Shown piece by piece: positions 1 to 7,370 of a stretch of DNA of 43,353 bases. Within the stretch, counting starts at the first letter, position 1, and each line of letters opens with the position of its first letter. Source of the stretch: Bacteroidota bacterium (GTDB taxonomy: Bacteria > Bacteroidota > Bacteroidia > Chitinophagales > Chitinophagaceae); assembly GCA_018267625.1 (NCBI GenBank), contig JAFDYC010000054.1, positions 1 to 43,353 of the forward strand, read 5' to 3'. The position numbers were made by a program, and so were the translations under genes. The notes under the pieces are model-generated. The model was given only the letters and a program-made list of their open reading frames with translations, was not told where the DNA came from and did no database searches.

Positions 1-232
1 CAAGCGTATTTAAACGGTATTTTGGCATAAAGGATAAATTCATGTTTTTGAAAATAAACGATCTATGTTCTCAAGTAAGAATCGGAGCCCGTTATTGCTT
101 ATTGAATGCTCCGATATGGACAGCGTATTAACAGCACATTTTTATAAGATAAAAAACGGCAGCATAAAGAAATTCTGAGCTTGAATACATCGCTTTCAGA
201 TTGGCAAAAGCACTTCTACTATAATGGCGGAA
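1..232. other. Intergenic left edge with one inverted repeat
   Basis: No convincing gene is visible here. In frame 1 the first nine codons stay open up to a TAA at 28-30, so the tail of a gene starting outside the window is possible but cannot be supported. ATCGGAGC at 81-88 and GCTCCGAT at 108-115 form a perfect 8-bp inverted repeat around a 19-nt spacer. There is no T-run after it, so it is not a standard terminator and its role is unknown. Confidence 0.4.
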
Positions 233-778
233 TTATGTGGGCTGATGGGGAGCGGAGCCTTCATTTTCTGAGGGCATGTTTATGTCGCCTGTATGGGTGG
301 GATTGTCGTTGTCCGTAGCATCCTGCTTCTCTGCGGTTCCTTTTTCTGTAGCGTCTTTTATCTGGGTGTTTTGCTTCAGCCACTGGATGCGTTCCCCTGC
401 CATCAGGTTTTCAGCATTCTGAACAAAGAGCGTGAAGGCATCTGCCCCGCTGTAGGGAGCTGCTCCGGTAGAAAACAGGAATTTGTGTTGTGTCAACCCC
501 TCGGCAGCCTGGCGATAATTCGTCCAGTTTTCATGGAATTTATACAGTGCCAGCAACGACTCGCATAAGGCCACGAATGCACCGGCAATGCTCAGAGTCA
601 CTTTCAGAGAAGCAGCATTCCCGTCTTGCAACAAGCCGGACATGACCGGAATAGACAAGGCCACCAGCGCACTCAGCACCCGCAGGCTGCGATAGGCTCG
701 TTTGTTGATTTTGCTCTTACGGTTATACCAGTCAATTTCAGTTTCTACGCGGCTTTTGAGGTATTCTTCGGGGCTCAT
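233..778 (-). CDS. DUF4231 / SLATT-like two-TM membrane protein
   Basis: A 181-residue protein. It has a charged N-terminal helix (MSPEEYLKSRVETEIDWY), then two hydrophobic segments at about residues 30-48 and 58-78, then a cytosolic helical part containing W-NYR and ending in a polar, low-complexity tail of about 40 residues. This layout matches DUF4231, a member of the SLATT group of two-TM proteins, which are thought to act as membrane effectors in nucleotide-signalling or defence systems (family knowledge). The reading frame continues upstream to a TTG at 823, but a promoter-like TACTTTTC box (808-815) overlaps that region, so I chose the ATG at 778. No nucleotide-sensing or synthase partner is adjacent, so a defence role is only a possibility. 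The product family is fairly secure; the biological role is unknown. Confidence 0.7.
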   Translation of the reverse strand: MSPEEYLKSRVETEIDWYNRKSKINKRAYRSLRVLSALVALSIPVMSGLLQDGNAASLKVTLSIAGAFVALCESLLALYKFHENWTNYRQAAEGLTQHKFLFSTGAAPYSGADAFTLFVQNAENLMAGERIQWLKQNTQIKDATEKGTAEKQDATDNDNPTHTGDINMPSENEGSAPHQPT

Positions 779-807
779 AGGGATTTGCGATTTATGGTGA
801 ACATCCC

Positions 808-837
808 GAAAAGTAACCGCCAAAATGCAAAATCAAA
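808..837 (-). promoter_or_regulatory. Candidate Bacteroidota promoter for the DUF4231 gene
   Basis: On the minus strand TTTG (837-834) is followed after 18 nt by TACTTTTC (815-808), one mismatch from the Bacteroidota -7 consensus TAnnTTTG. Transcription would start just downstream and give a short leader before the ATG at 778, which supports that start over the TTG at 823. Confidence 0.35.
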
Positions 838-903
838 AACCCGGGGAAGACATACTTCAATTGCGTAATCTACCTCAACGGAATGAGCAAGAGCATGCAT
901 CCC

Positions 904-1530
904 TCATAGCTTCCTCAGCGTATAGCTTAGGTGGGTGGTTAGCTCGGAGGGTATGATGCTACCGGCCTGAATTTCATATTGCGCACTGTTCATGCCTTCA
1001 AAAAGACGTACCCCGGAACCTAAGAACACGGGAGCCAGATGGATGAAACATTCTTCCACTAAGCCAGCCCGGAGAAATTGCTGAATCGTATCGGCACCGC
1101 CTTGTATTCGGATGTCTTTTCCCCGGGCTGATTGCCGGGCCTGTTCCAAAGCGCTCTGTATGCCGTCATTGACGAAATAAAAGGTGGTAGTTCCTTGTTG
1201 CACCCAAGGCGCCCGCTTTTCATGCGTCAGCACAAAAACGTCTGCATGAAAAATATCTTCCGCCCAAAGCGCTTCACCTTCCTCAAACATTCGTTTCCCC
1301 ATGATGTAAGCTCCAGTACGGGCAAACACCGCATCAATAAGCTGGCTGTCTGCTCCATATTCTTCATCGCCACATCCTTCCTGTTTGATGTGTGTCCAAA
1401 ATGCTTTTTGATGGAACATCCACTGGTGGAGTTGCCTGGAAACACCTCCCATCGGGTTGCTGGGGCTCCGGTTGTCGCCGGCAAAAAAGCCATCCAATGA
1501 AATGCCGCAGTCGAAGAAGACCTTGCTCAT
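904..1530 (-). CDS. Dihydrofolate reductase family protein (RibD C-terminal-like)
   Basis: A 208-residue protein starting MSKVFFDCGISLDGFFAG, the typical opening of the dihydrofolate reductase-like group often annotated as RibD C-terminal domain or YyaP-like. The C-terminal half carries the family's glycine-rich NADPH-site pattern (RIQGGADTIQQFLRAGLV) and the late PVFLGSGVRLFEG strand-loop. It probably reduces a small substrate with NADPH in the cytoplasm, but the substrate cannot be deduced and it is not the essential folate enzyme itself. The frame extends eight codons upstream to 1554; the start at 1530 is preferred because the family begins at this motif. It stands alone, upstream of and co-directional with no obvious partner. 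The family is clear; the specific reaction is unknown. Confidence 0.8.
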   Translation of the reverse strand: MSKVFFDCGISLDGFFAGDNRSPSNPMGGVSRQLHQWMFHQKAFWTHIKQEGCGDEEYGADSQLIDAVFARTGAYIMGKRMFEEGEALWAEDIFHADVFVLTHEKRAPWVQQGTTTFYFVNDGIQSALEQARQSARGKDIRIQGGADTIQQFLRAGLVEECFIHLAPVFLGSGVRLFEGMNSAQYEIQAGSIIPSELTTHLSYTLRKL

Positions 1531-1645
1531 ATTTCTGTTTTTATTGGTTACCAAATTAACTGCTGTTTAATAGCTATCCATCGGGGTACACGCTCCTTAT
1601 TTTAGGCAATCAGGCACCACTCGATCTCCCTTCAACCCTGTCCAC

Positions 1646-2122
1646 TCAGCCTTCCTGATAGGCCCGCTCCAGCGCTGCCAGATCCAGCTTGCGCATCTTC
1701 ATGAGGGCACGCATCACGCGGGCCACACGAGTAGGTTGCTTCGGCGACAACAGCTTATCAAAGTTTGAAGGGGCCACCTGCCACGACACGCCAAAACGGT
1801 CTTTCAGCCAGCCACACATACTTTCCTGTCCCCCATCTGCCGTCAGGCGCTGCCAGTAATAGTCTATCTCTTCCTGGCTGTGGCAGGGCAGCATCAGCGA
1901 TATGGATTCGTTGAAGGCGAATTGTGGGTTGCCATTGAGCGCGGTAAAGCTTTGCCCATTCAGCACAAAACTGACTACCATAACCGAACCTTCTACACCC
2001 GGCGTGTCTTTCGTGTTGCGGGTTATCAGGCCCATCGAAGAGTTCGGGAAAAGAGAAGTATAAAAGCGGGCCGCTTCTTCCGCCTCATTGTGGAACCAAA
2101 GGCAAGGCGTAATGTGTTGCAT
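1646..2122 (-). CDS. PhnB-like VOC (glyoxalase-fold) protein
   Basis: A 158-residue protein beginning MQHITPCLWFHNEAEEAARF, the standard opening of the PhnB-like branch of the vicinal oxygen chelate family. Further typical pieces are YTSLFPNSS, the FVLNGQSFTALNGNP strand and DRFGVSWQVAPS near residue 120. The family is widespread and often mis-annotated as 3-demethylubiquinone 3-methyltransferase; the real function is usually unknown, with a metal-dependent small-molecule role most likely. The C-terminal segment (RVARVMRALMKMRKLDL) is the usual tail. The ORF could open at 2149, but that codon lies inside a perfect TAGGTTTG promoter box (2147-2154), so the ATG at 2122 is favoured. Confidence 0.85.
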   Translation of the reverse strand: MQHITPCLWFHNEAEEAARFYTSLFPNSSMGLITRNTKDTPGVEGSVMVVSFVLNGQSFTALNGNPQFAFNESISLMLPCHSQEEIDYYWQRLTADGGQESMCGWLKDRFGVSWQVAPSNFDKLLSPKQPTRVARVMRALMKMRKLDLAALERAYQEG

Positions 2123-2146
2123 GATGGAAAAAGAATGTTCGATCCG

Positions 2147-2154
2147 CAAACCTA
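2147..2154 (-). promoter_or_regulatory. -7 promoter box before the VOC gene
   Basis: TAGGTTTG on the minus strand matches TAnnTTTG exactly and ends 24 nt before the ATG at 2122. No good -33 TTTG is seen at the expected distance. The box decides the start codon, because the longer frame would begin inside it. Confidence 0.45.
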
Positions 2155-2330
2155 TTACTCCTAAAAATCAGGCACGCGGGGCATCCATGCCAAAAACCAA
2201 GGCTGCTTGCGCCTTCCTGCCACCCGGCCCAAGCCATGAATCTTAGTGGCAGCCCCCCGGGACTTCCTGACCCCTCGGATTCTTATGATGAAGCCAGCTT
2301 AAGAATGCAGATGCAGCAGCCGTTGCGACG

Positions 2331-2360
2331 CTCCCTTCGGCTGGATTTCTCCCTTCGGCT
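2331..2360. repeat. Short tandem-like direct repeat
   Basis: CTCCCTTCGGCT occurs at 2331-2342 and again at 2349-2360, an 18-nt period, in the roughly 450-bp gap between the divergent VOC and crotonase genes. The gap also holds the palindromic element at 2431-2457. Small ORFs here show no family features and were not called. Confidence 0.5.
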
Positions 2361-2430
2361 TTCTGAGAAAAATGCAGTACTTCCACTACTTCGTGAAAAG
2401 CCAATTGACCGCTCAGGCCCGCAATAGGCA

Positions 2431-2457
2431 ATCCTGAAACAAATTCAGGACAAGCTG
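2431..2457. repeat. Dispersed palindromic repeat, copy 1
   Basis: TCCTGAA (2432-2438) and TTCAGGA (2444-2450) form a perfect 7-bp hairpin with a 5-nt loop, followed by CAAGCTG. Related elements lie at 7217-7245 and 42381-42410, all between genes. It resembles the small REP-like dispersed repeats common in Bacteroidota genomes (from memory). Confidence 0.55.
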
Positions 2458-2559
2458 ATCAAAGCTCTTTCCGGGCGCTCCAGCCGACTAAATAAAAATC
2501 AAACTGTCGCCGGCAGCTTGTGGCATCAACGGCAGTCCCGGTTGGCGGGGAATGCCGGT

Positions 2560-2567
2560 TACCTTCG
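2560..2567 (+). promoter_or_regulatory. -7-like box immediately before the crotonase start
   Basis: TACCTTCG (one mismatch to TAnnTTTG) ends 5 nt before the ATG at 2573, so the transcript could be leaderless or nearly so. It supports the start at 2573 over the in-frame ATG at 2552, which would lie upstream of the box. Confidence 0.4.
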
Positions 2568-2572
2568 TGGGT

Positions 2573-3352
2573 ATGTCTTCTACCCTACTCATCAACGACC
2601 TGGGCAGCGTGCGCGTCCTCTCGCTCAACCGGCCGGAGAAATACAATTCTTTCAACCGCGAGCTGGCGCGGGCACTGCAAGCTGCGCTGGACGACTGTGC
2701 CCGTACCGAGACGGTGCGCTGCGTGGTGCTGACAGGTGCAGGCAAAGGCTTCTGTGCCGGGCAAGACCTCAGAGAAGCTACCGATGTGGACCAGCTTGAC
2801 TTCCGAAAGATGGTAGAGGAGCACTACAATGCCACGATTCTGCGCATGAGAAATCTGGAGAAGCCCATCATCGCGGCGGTGAATGGTGTGGCAGCGGGCG
2901 CGGGCGCCAATATTGCCCTCGCAGCCGACATGGTGCTGGCGGCAAGAAGCGCCACCTTCATCCAGGCCTTTTCAAAAATCGCTTTGATACCCGATAGTGG
3001 CGGCACCTACTTCCTGCCGCGCCTCGTGGGCATGCAGCGCGCACTTGCCCTCACACTGACCGGCGATAAAATCACCGCAGAGGAAGCCCTGCAAATGGGC
3101 ATGGTGTATCGTGTATATGAAGACGAGGATTTCGCACACGCCTGGCAGACCGTAGCGGGAAGCCTGGCTCAGGGTGCCACGAAAGCCTTTGGGCTTACCA
3201 AGCGGCTCATCAACCAATCTTTGGGAAATAGTCTCGAAGAGCAACTTTGGGCAGAACGTGAGCTGCAGGCAGAGGCGGGGGCTACGCTGGATTTCAGAGA
3301 AGGTGTGGCGGCATTTTTAGAGAAGCGGAAGGCGGTGTTTGTAGGGAAGTGA
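2573..3352 (+). CDS. Enoyl-CoA hydratase/isomerase, PaaG-like
   Basis: A 259-residue crotonase-superfamily protein of the usual length. Visible signatures are the oxyanion-hole segments GAGKGFCAGQDLRE and VNGVAAGAGANIALAADMVL, and the active-site segment IALIPDSGGTYFLPRLVG. The PDSGG aspartate sits where PaaG-type isomerases of phenylacetate catabolism carry their catalytic Asp (family knowledge). In place of PaaG it could be a general 2-enoyl-CoA hydratase or delta-isomerase of beta-oxidation. No other phenylacetate or fatty-acid genes are nearby, so the pathway cannot be read from context. It acts in the cytoplasm on acyl-CoA. I chose the ATG at 2573 because the family starts near STLLINDLGSVRVL and because a promoter-like box ends 5 nt upstream. 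Confidence 0.85.
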   Translation: MSSTLLINDLGSVRVLSLNRPEKYNSFNRELARALQAALDDCARTETVRCVVLTGAGKGFCAGQDLREATDVDQLDFRKMVEEHYNATILRMRNLEKPIIAAVNGVAAGAGANIALAADMVLAARSATFIQAFSKIALIPDSGGTYFLPRLVGMQRALALTLTGDKITAEEALQMGMVYRVYEDEDFAHAWQTVAGSLAQGATKAFGLTKRLINQSLGNSLEEQLWAERELQAEAGATLDFREGVAAFLEKRKAVFVGK

Positions 3353-3455
3353 CTGAGCTAATGTCTCTGTCAACATCCACTAATCAGGAATCCGGGTTTT
3401 TATCAATCATTACCGGGAAAGGGTGCCAAACCACAAGTGGCTTTTCAAAGCGCCT

Positions 3456-3463
3456 TAGCTTCG
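3456..3463 (+). promoter_or_regulatory. Weak -7-like box before the PfkB kinase
   Basis: TAGCTTCG, one mismatch to TAnnTTTG, ends 24 nt before the ATG at 3488. No clear -33 element is visible. Confidence 0.25.
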
Positions 3464-3487
3464 CCCCCTTCCTAACCAGCCTCAAAT

Positions 3488-4414
3488 ATGTCTCTTGTAG
3501 TAGTGGGCACCATAGCCTTTGATGCCATTGAAACGCCTTTTGGAAAAACAGACCGCATCATCGGCGGATCGGCGATGTATGTGGCCTGGTCGGCCTCTAA
3601 TTTTTACCAGCCTATCAAGCAGGTTTCCATCATCGGCGGCGATTTCCCCAAAGAGGAAATAGACAAGCTCTCGGCACGCGGCGTTCGCTCTGAAGGCGTA
3701 GAGGTGGTGCCAGATGGCAAAAGCTTTTTCTGGAGCGGCCGCTACCACATGGACATGAACACACGCGACACCCTGACGACGGACCTGAATGTACTGGCGC
3801 AATTCAAGCCCACACTGCCCGAAAGCTATCAGGACTGTGAGTTTCTGATGCTGGGCAACCTCGTGCCTGCCGTGCAGATAAGTGTGATTCAGCAATTGAA
3901 GAAACGCCCCAGACTCATCGTGCTGGACACCATGAATTTCTGGATGGACACCGCCCTGGATGATTTGAAAAAGGTTATCGGCATGGTGGATGTGCTGCTG
4001 GTGAATGATGCCGAAGCCCGGCAGCTCAGCGGGGAATATTCCCTGCCCAAAGCAGCCCTGAAAATTCAGGCTATGGGCCCAAAATACCTCATCATAAAAA
4101 AAGGGGAACATGGCGCACTCCTCTTCCAGGGCAAACACGTCTTCTTCGCACCGGCACTGCCTCTGGACGAAGTGTTTGACCCCACCGGTGCCGGCGACAC
4201 GTTCGCGGGCGGCTTTATGGGGCACCTCGCCCACACACAGGACATCTCGTTCGAAAACATGAAAACAGCCATCATCGTTGGCTCCGCTATGGCTTCGTTT
4301 TGTGTCGAAAAATTCGGCCCTACCCGCCTGCAATCACTCAGCAAAAGAGAAATTGATGAACGCATCGAAGAGTTTGTTGAGTTGGTCAGCTTCGATATAG
4401 ACCTCATTGGCTGA
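3488..4414 (+). CDS. PfkB-family carbohydrate/nucleoside kinase
   Basis: A 308-residue ribokinase-fold kinase. The N-terminal family signature is seen as IIGGSAMYVAWSASNF (about 24-39) and the C-terminal one as DPTGAGDTFAGGF starting at residue 231, where Asp237 is the expected catalytic base and the preceding GAG forms the anion hole. The protein transfers phosphate from ATP to a hydroxymethyl group of a sugar or nucleoside in the cytoplasm. The GGSAMYVAW variant and the length fit the sugar kinase/adenosine kinase-like subgroup found in many Bacteroidota, but the substrate cannot be fixed from sequence. It is the last plus-strand gene before a convergent minus-strand group, with which it shares the terminator region at 4420-4470. 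Confidence 0.88.
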   Translation: MSLVVVGTIAFDAIETPFGKTDRIIGGSAMYVAWSASNFYQPIKQVSIIGGDFPKEEIDKLSARGVRSEGVEVVPDGKSFFWSGRYHMDMNTRDTLTTDLNVLAQFKPTLPESYQDCEFLMLGNLVPAVQISVIQQLKKRPRLIVLDTMNFWMDTALDDLKKVIGMVDVLLVNDAEARQLSGEYSLPKAALKIQAMGPKYLIIKKGEHGALLFQGKHVFFAPALPLDEVFDPTGAGDTFAGGFMGHLAHTQDISFENMKTAIIVGSAMASFCVEKFGPTRLQSLSKREIDERIEEFVELVSFDIDLIG

Positions 4415-4419
4415 AATAC

Positions 4420-4470
4420 AAAAAAGCGAAGAAGGCCGGTAATTAACTCTTGTCCGGTCCTTCCCCGCTT
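4420..4470 (-). terminator. Intrinsic terminator between convergent genes
   Basis: AAGCG-AAG-AAGGCCGG (4424-4439) pairs imperfectly with CCGGTCCTTCCCCGCTT (4454-4470). On the minus strand the hairpin is followed by TTTTTT (4425-4420), so it terminates the carbonic anhydrase/acyltransferase/lipoprotein group; on the plus strand no T-run follows. Confidence 0.6.
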
Positions 4471-4548
4471 CTGAATCCTAACGAACGCTCCTGAAAAGGA
4501 ATGCTTTCACCCTACCTGTTGCAGGAAGCACCCATCTTCTTTGAAAAG

Positions 4549-5385
4549 CTATCGGTGCAGGGTTATCGAATAGGTCTTGCCATTCACGGTATAGTTTGCC
4601 TGTGCATCGCAGGTACCATTTCCATAATCTAAGGTTCGTGCGGAGGCACCTTGTGGCGTAATCTGCACCACTCCACTTTCAATCCAGCGGCAATTGAGCG
4701 CAATGTGCAGCGGCGTAGTGGTTTGGAAACTGAAGACCTTTCCATTGGCCCTGGTAATACTGCCACTGCCTGTGATGTCATATTCATCGTCAGACCGTGT
4801 GGCGGTGCTGTAACCGGCTACCCAGGTACGGGTCTTTGTGCTGGTGTAAGAGATGGTTCCGGCATTATTGGCCAGGATGATTTTTCCATTCACAGTGATG
4901 TGATACACGGGATGGCCGGCGGCATCATCGGCTACGCGCAACACCGCTTTTGTACCCATGATTTGGTTGTCATTGACGAAGTAGTTGTCGAACGTGATGT
5001 CATGTTGATGGTTCGGGTCGCGGTAGCGGCCGGTGTAGCTCACTAGGATTTTCCCGCGGCGGTAATTGCCATCGGCACAGAGGCAATTGGTGCTGCCAAA
5101 ATCAATGGTGACAGTATGCGGAGTAGAAATCGTGTCGCGGGTGACTGTAGCACATCCGCTCAGCGGGCTGGCCGTTCCACCGGTCATACGAAAGGTTGTA
5201 AGCTGGTCGCCTTCTGCAGCCTCATCGGCAATGTTTTGAACATCCGAGAAAGTTTGTCCGGCCAGTGCGTGGTCCGTAGCATACCCGGTGTCTTCATCCA
5301 ATCCTTCATCTTTTTGACGATGGCAGGAAGCAGCAGCCAGTAAGGAGGCCGTGAGCAGGGCACAGAGCACACTGCGTGAGTTCAT
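4549..5385 (-). CDS. Putative lipoprotein of unknown function
   Basis: A 278-residue protein beginning MNSRSVLCALLTASLLAAASC, a hydrophobic signal segment ending in a lipobox-like AASC, so it is probably a lipoprotein. The mature part is polar and beta-rich, with phrases typical of Bacteroidota surface lipoproteins (DFGSTNCLC at mid-length, SGSGSITRANGKVF, LNCRWIESGVVQI, YGNGTCDAQANYTVNG). Several cysteines in the second half could form disulphides. An ATG at 5397, four codons upstream, is also possible. It follows the LpxL-like gene by 87 nt on the same strand and precedes the terminator at 4420-4470. I recognise no catalytic motif; related proteins are usually annotated only as hypothetical. 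Confidence 0.7.
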   Translation of the reverse strand: MNSRSVLCALLTASLLAAASCHRQKDEGLDEDTGYATDHALAGQTFSDVQNIADEAAEGDQLTTFRMTGGTASPLSGCATVTRDTISTPHTVTIDFGSTNCLCADGNYRRGKILVSYTGRYRDPNHQHDITFDNYFVNDNQIMGTKAVLRVADDAAGHPVYHITVNGKIILANNAGTISYTSTKTRTWVAGYSTATRSDDEYDITGSGSITRANGKVFSFQTTTPLHIALNCRWIESGVVQITPQGASARTLDYGNGTCDAQANYTVNGKTYSITLHR

Positions 5386-5472
5386 AGAACGAAGCATGAT
5401 GATTGTTTTTTGGTGCAGGCTCTGACACTGGAAACAATCCCATGGTTTAATCAAACCCGCAAAAAACATCCG

Positions 5473-6363
5473 TCATTTTGTTGGGGCTGATTTCCGCACA
5501 TGCTTCCAGCGGCGGTGGCTCCAGAGCCAGTTCTCGGGCTGCTTCCCGAGTTGTTGCTCGATGAAGTTTACATACCCTTTCAGGATACCCCCTTCCGACA
5601 TTTGCGAAGCATCATCGCAGAGCTTCTCTAGGCTGGCCTCATAATAACCCCGGCGCAGCTTGCGGATACCAATCAGCACCACTGCCGCTTTTGCCCTGCG
5701 GGGCATCTGCTCCGGCCCACGAAAAAACGGAGCCTCACGGTGCATAAAAGGCAGCCAGTCCGCAACCTCTACCACCGAAGGATTTTGGTCGGCCGCCAGG
5801 CCCAGAATGTATTGACTGCCGGCAAGCTGTTTAAAACCACTAAGCAATCCTTTCATGCTGATCATCCTGGCACCCAGCCGCGTGCGAATGTGCAGCATCA
5901 GCTTGTCAAACGATGTGCTCGACAAGGGCAGATAGACGCAAGCATACCGGAGCCGAGTATTGAATGCCACCGTCACATTGGCCCATTCCCAATTGAAGGT
6001 GTGGCCCGTGAGTAAGTACACATTTTTGCCTTCGGCGTAAAGTGCATCCAACAGCTCCCAATTCCCTTTCATACGCCGGTTCAGGCTGCGTTTGCTCATC
6101 GTCATCAGCTTCATCGTCTCAATCCACTGGTCGCAGAAGGAGCGATAAAAACGCCGCATGATTTGCTCAATTTCCACTGCAGTCTTTTCCGGAAAAGCAT
6201 GACTCAGATTGCTCCGTACCACCTCTTTGCGATAGCCCATTCCATAAAAGAGGATCACAAAGGAAAAGTCGCTGAGGCCATAAAGCAGCCACAACGGCAA
6301 TAGAGACATCAGCCAGAAAATGCCGAAAAGTATTGCGTACACAGGACGTAAATATGGGCTCAA
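5473..6363 (-). CDS. Lysophospholipid/lipid A acyltransferase, LpxL/HtrB family
   Basis: A 296-residue inner-membrane acyltransferase with an N-terminal hydrophobic anchor (about 8-40). Family hallmarks are present: YRKEVVRSNLSHAFPEK, the catalytic H-x4-E motif as TGHTFNWEWAN with His121 and Glu126, LGLAADQNPS, and the C-terminal PENWLWSHRRWK. In Bacteroidota such enzymes add a secondary acyl chain to lipid A or acylate ornithine/glycine lipids (family knowledge); which applies here is not decidable. The gene lies 40 nt after the carbonic anhydrase and 87 nt before the lipoprotein gene on the same strand, so the three are probably co-transcribed. Confidence 0.88.
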   Translation of the reverse strand: MSPYLRPVYAILFGIFWLMSLLPLWLLYGLSDFSFVILFYGMGYRKEVVRSNLSHAFPEKTAVEIEQIMRRFYRSFCDQWIETMKLMTMSKRSLNRRMKGNWELLDALYAEGKNVYLLTGHTFNWEWANVTVAFNTRLRYACVYLPLSSTSFDKLMLHIRTRLGARMISMKGLLSGFKQLAGSQYILGLAADQNPSVVEVADWLPFMHREAPFFRGPEQMPRRAKAAVVLIGIRKLRRGYYEASLEKLCDDASQMSEGGILKGYVNFIEQQLGKQPENWLWSHRRWKHVRKSAPTK

Positions 6364-6403
6364 TCCGATTCAGGTGCAGTGTGCAACGTAATGCGGGCCA
6401 GGG

Positions 6404-7039
6404 CTAATCCATCAGGTTATAAATCTTCCGGATGTCCTGAAGCATCTTGTCGAAATCAATGTTGAGGTCTTGCAGCAAGCCGATGTTCATGTCGAAGACC
6501 CAGCCGTGTACGCGTGGGAAGCCTGTATGTAAAAACTCGCTCTGTACGGCGGCAATCTTCACCACGTTCCGGCATTGTTCATACACATTCAGCTCCACCA
6601 GCCGGTTGTAGCGGGCATGTTCCTCGCCGATGGCATCCAGTTCCGTCTCATGCAGGCGATATACGTCCCGGATGTTGCGCAGCCAGGGATTGAGCAGCCC
6701 CATGTCTTTCGGAATCATCGCCGCACGCACGCCGCCACAGTTGTAATGACCGCACACAATGATATGCTTCACATGCAGGATAGACACCGCATAGTTGATT
6801 ACGCTCATCGCGTTCAGGTCGGTGTTCACCACTAAGTTGGCGATGTTGCGGTGCACGAAAACTTCACCCGCCCCAAGGCCCATGATTTCATTGGCCGGCA
6901 CCCGGCTGTCAGAGCAGCCGATAAAGAGATAATCCGGGTTTTGATCAGCGGCAAGCTTGCTGAAAAAATCAGCATCACGGGTTTTCATCTCCGCCACCCA
7001 TTGGCGGTTGTTTTCAAAAATCTGTTCGTATGGATTCAT
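6404..7039 (-). CDS. Beta-class carbonic anhydrase
   Basis: A 211-residue beta-carbonic anhydrase, which interconverts CO2 and bicarbonate in the cytoplasm. The zinc site is complete: Cys42 in GCSDSRVPAN, with the Asp44/Arg46 dyad, then His98 and Cys101 in CGHYNCGGV. The length and the central HRNIANLV segment match the plant-like beta class (Can/CynT type). The frame opens three codons earlier at 7048, but a perfect TACCTTTG box (7046-7053) overlaps that codon, so the ATG at 7039 is chosen. It is the first gene of a likely three-gene minus-strand unit. Confidence 0.95.
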   Translation of the reverse strand: MNPYEQIFENNRQWVAEMKTRDADFFSKLAADQNPDYLFIGCSDSRVPANEIMGLGAGEVFVHRNIANLVVNTDLNAMSVINYAVSILHVKHIIVCGHYNCGGVRAAMIPKDMGLLNPWLRNIRDVYRLHETELDAIGEEHARYNRLVELNVYEQCRNVVKIAAVQSEFLHTGFPRVHGWVFDMNIGLLQDLNIDFDKMLQDIRKIYNLMD

Positions 7040-7045
7040 GGCCTG

Positions 7046-7053
7046 CAAAGGTA
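7046..7053 (-). promoter_or_regulatory. -7 box giving a near-leaderless carbonic anhydrase transcript
   Basis: TACCTTTG on the minus strand is an exact TAnnTTTG match and ends 6 nt before the ATG at 7039. With the usual distance from box to start site, the mRNA would begin at or next to the start codon. Confidence 0.5.
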
Positions 7054-7322
7054 GAAGCTCCTGGAGCAGCGAAGTTTTTCAGAGAATTTATGCCGCCATT
7101 AAGCGCTTATTTGGGTCGGCTGGGTTTCAAGTTTAGTAATTCCCAAAACTGTAGGAATGGAGTCATCAGATGCTCTGAGAAATGCCTCCTGAAAGTACCG
7201 TTCCTGCAAACCGTGCGATCCTGGATACAAGTTCAGGACAGGCTGTGTCGGAGCTGCCTCAGGGAACAAAAGACGGCTATCAAAAAATATACAGGCAAGG
7301 CTTTTCGTAGCCAGGCAATTTG
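7054..7322. other. Intergenic region upstream of carbonic anhydrase
   Basis: This stretch lies between the carbonic anhydrase promoter and the terminator of the Tyr/Trp-rich gene. It contains the second copy of the dispersed palindromic repeat. Short ORFs present on both strands have no family features, and I see no RNA gene. Confidence 0.5.
7217..7245. repeat. Dispersed palindromic repeat, copy 2
   Basis: The element GATCCTGGATACAAG-TTCAGGACAGGCTG has TCCTGGA (7219-7225) facing TTCAGGA (7232-7238), one wobble. It matches the copy at 42381-42410 at 24 of 29 positions and copy 1 with one gap. Confidence 0.55.
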
Positions 7323-7346
7323 AAAAAAGGCCGCCCAAAGGCAGCC
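7323..7346 (-). terminator. Intrinsic terminator of the Tyr/Trp/Gly-rich gene
   Basis: On the minus strand GGCTGCC, loop TTTG, GGCGGCC (7346-7329) is followed directly by TTTTTT (7328-7323). It lies 25 nt past the stop codon at 7371. Confidence 0.8.
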
Positions 7347-7370
7347 AATTGTTTCTTTTCAGGGGAACTC

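Noticed and set aside
1..30. Possible tail of a gene entering from the left edge
   Set aside because: Only nine codons are visible, which cannot be distinguished from chance.
2236..2431. Overlapping 60-codon frames in the gap before the crotonase gene
   Set aside because: Short, no family pattern, no promoter box or start context, and the region contains simple repeats.
3482..4333. Long 283-codon open frame opposite the PfkB kinase gene
   Set aside because: It is the mirror of a clear kinase gene; its product has no family features and is His/Cys/Gln-rich as expected of antisense frames.
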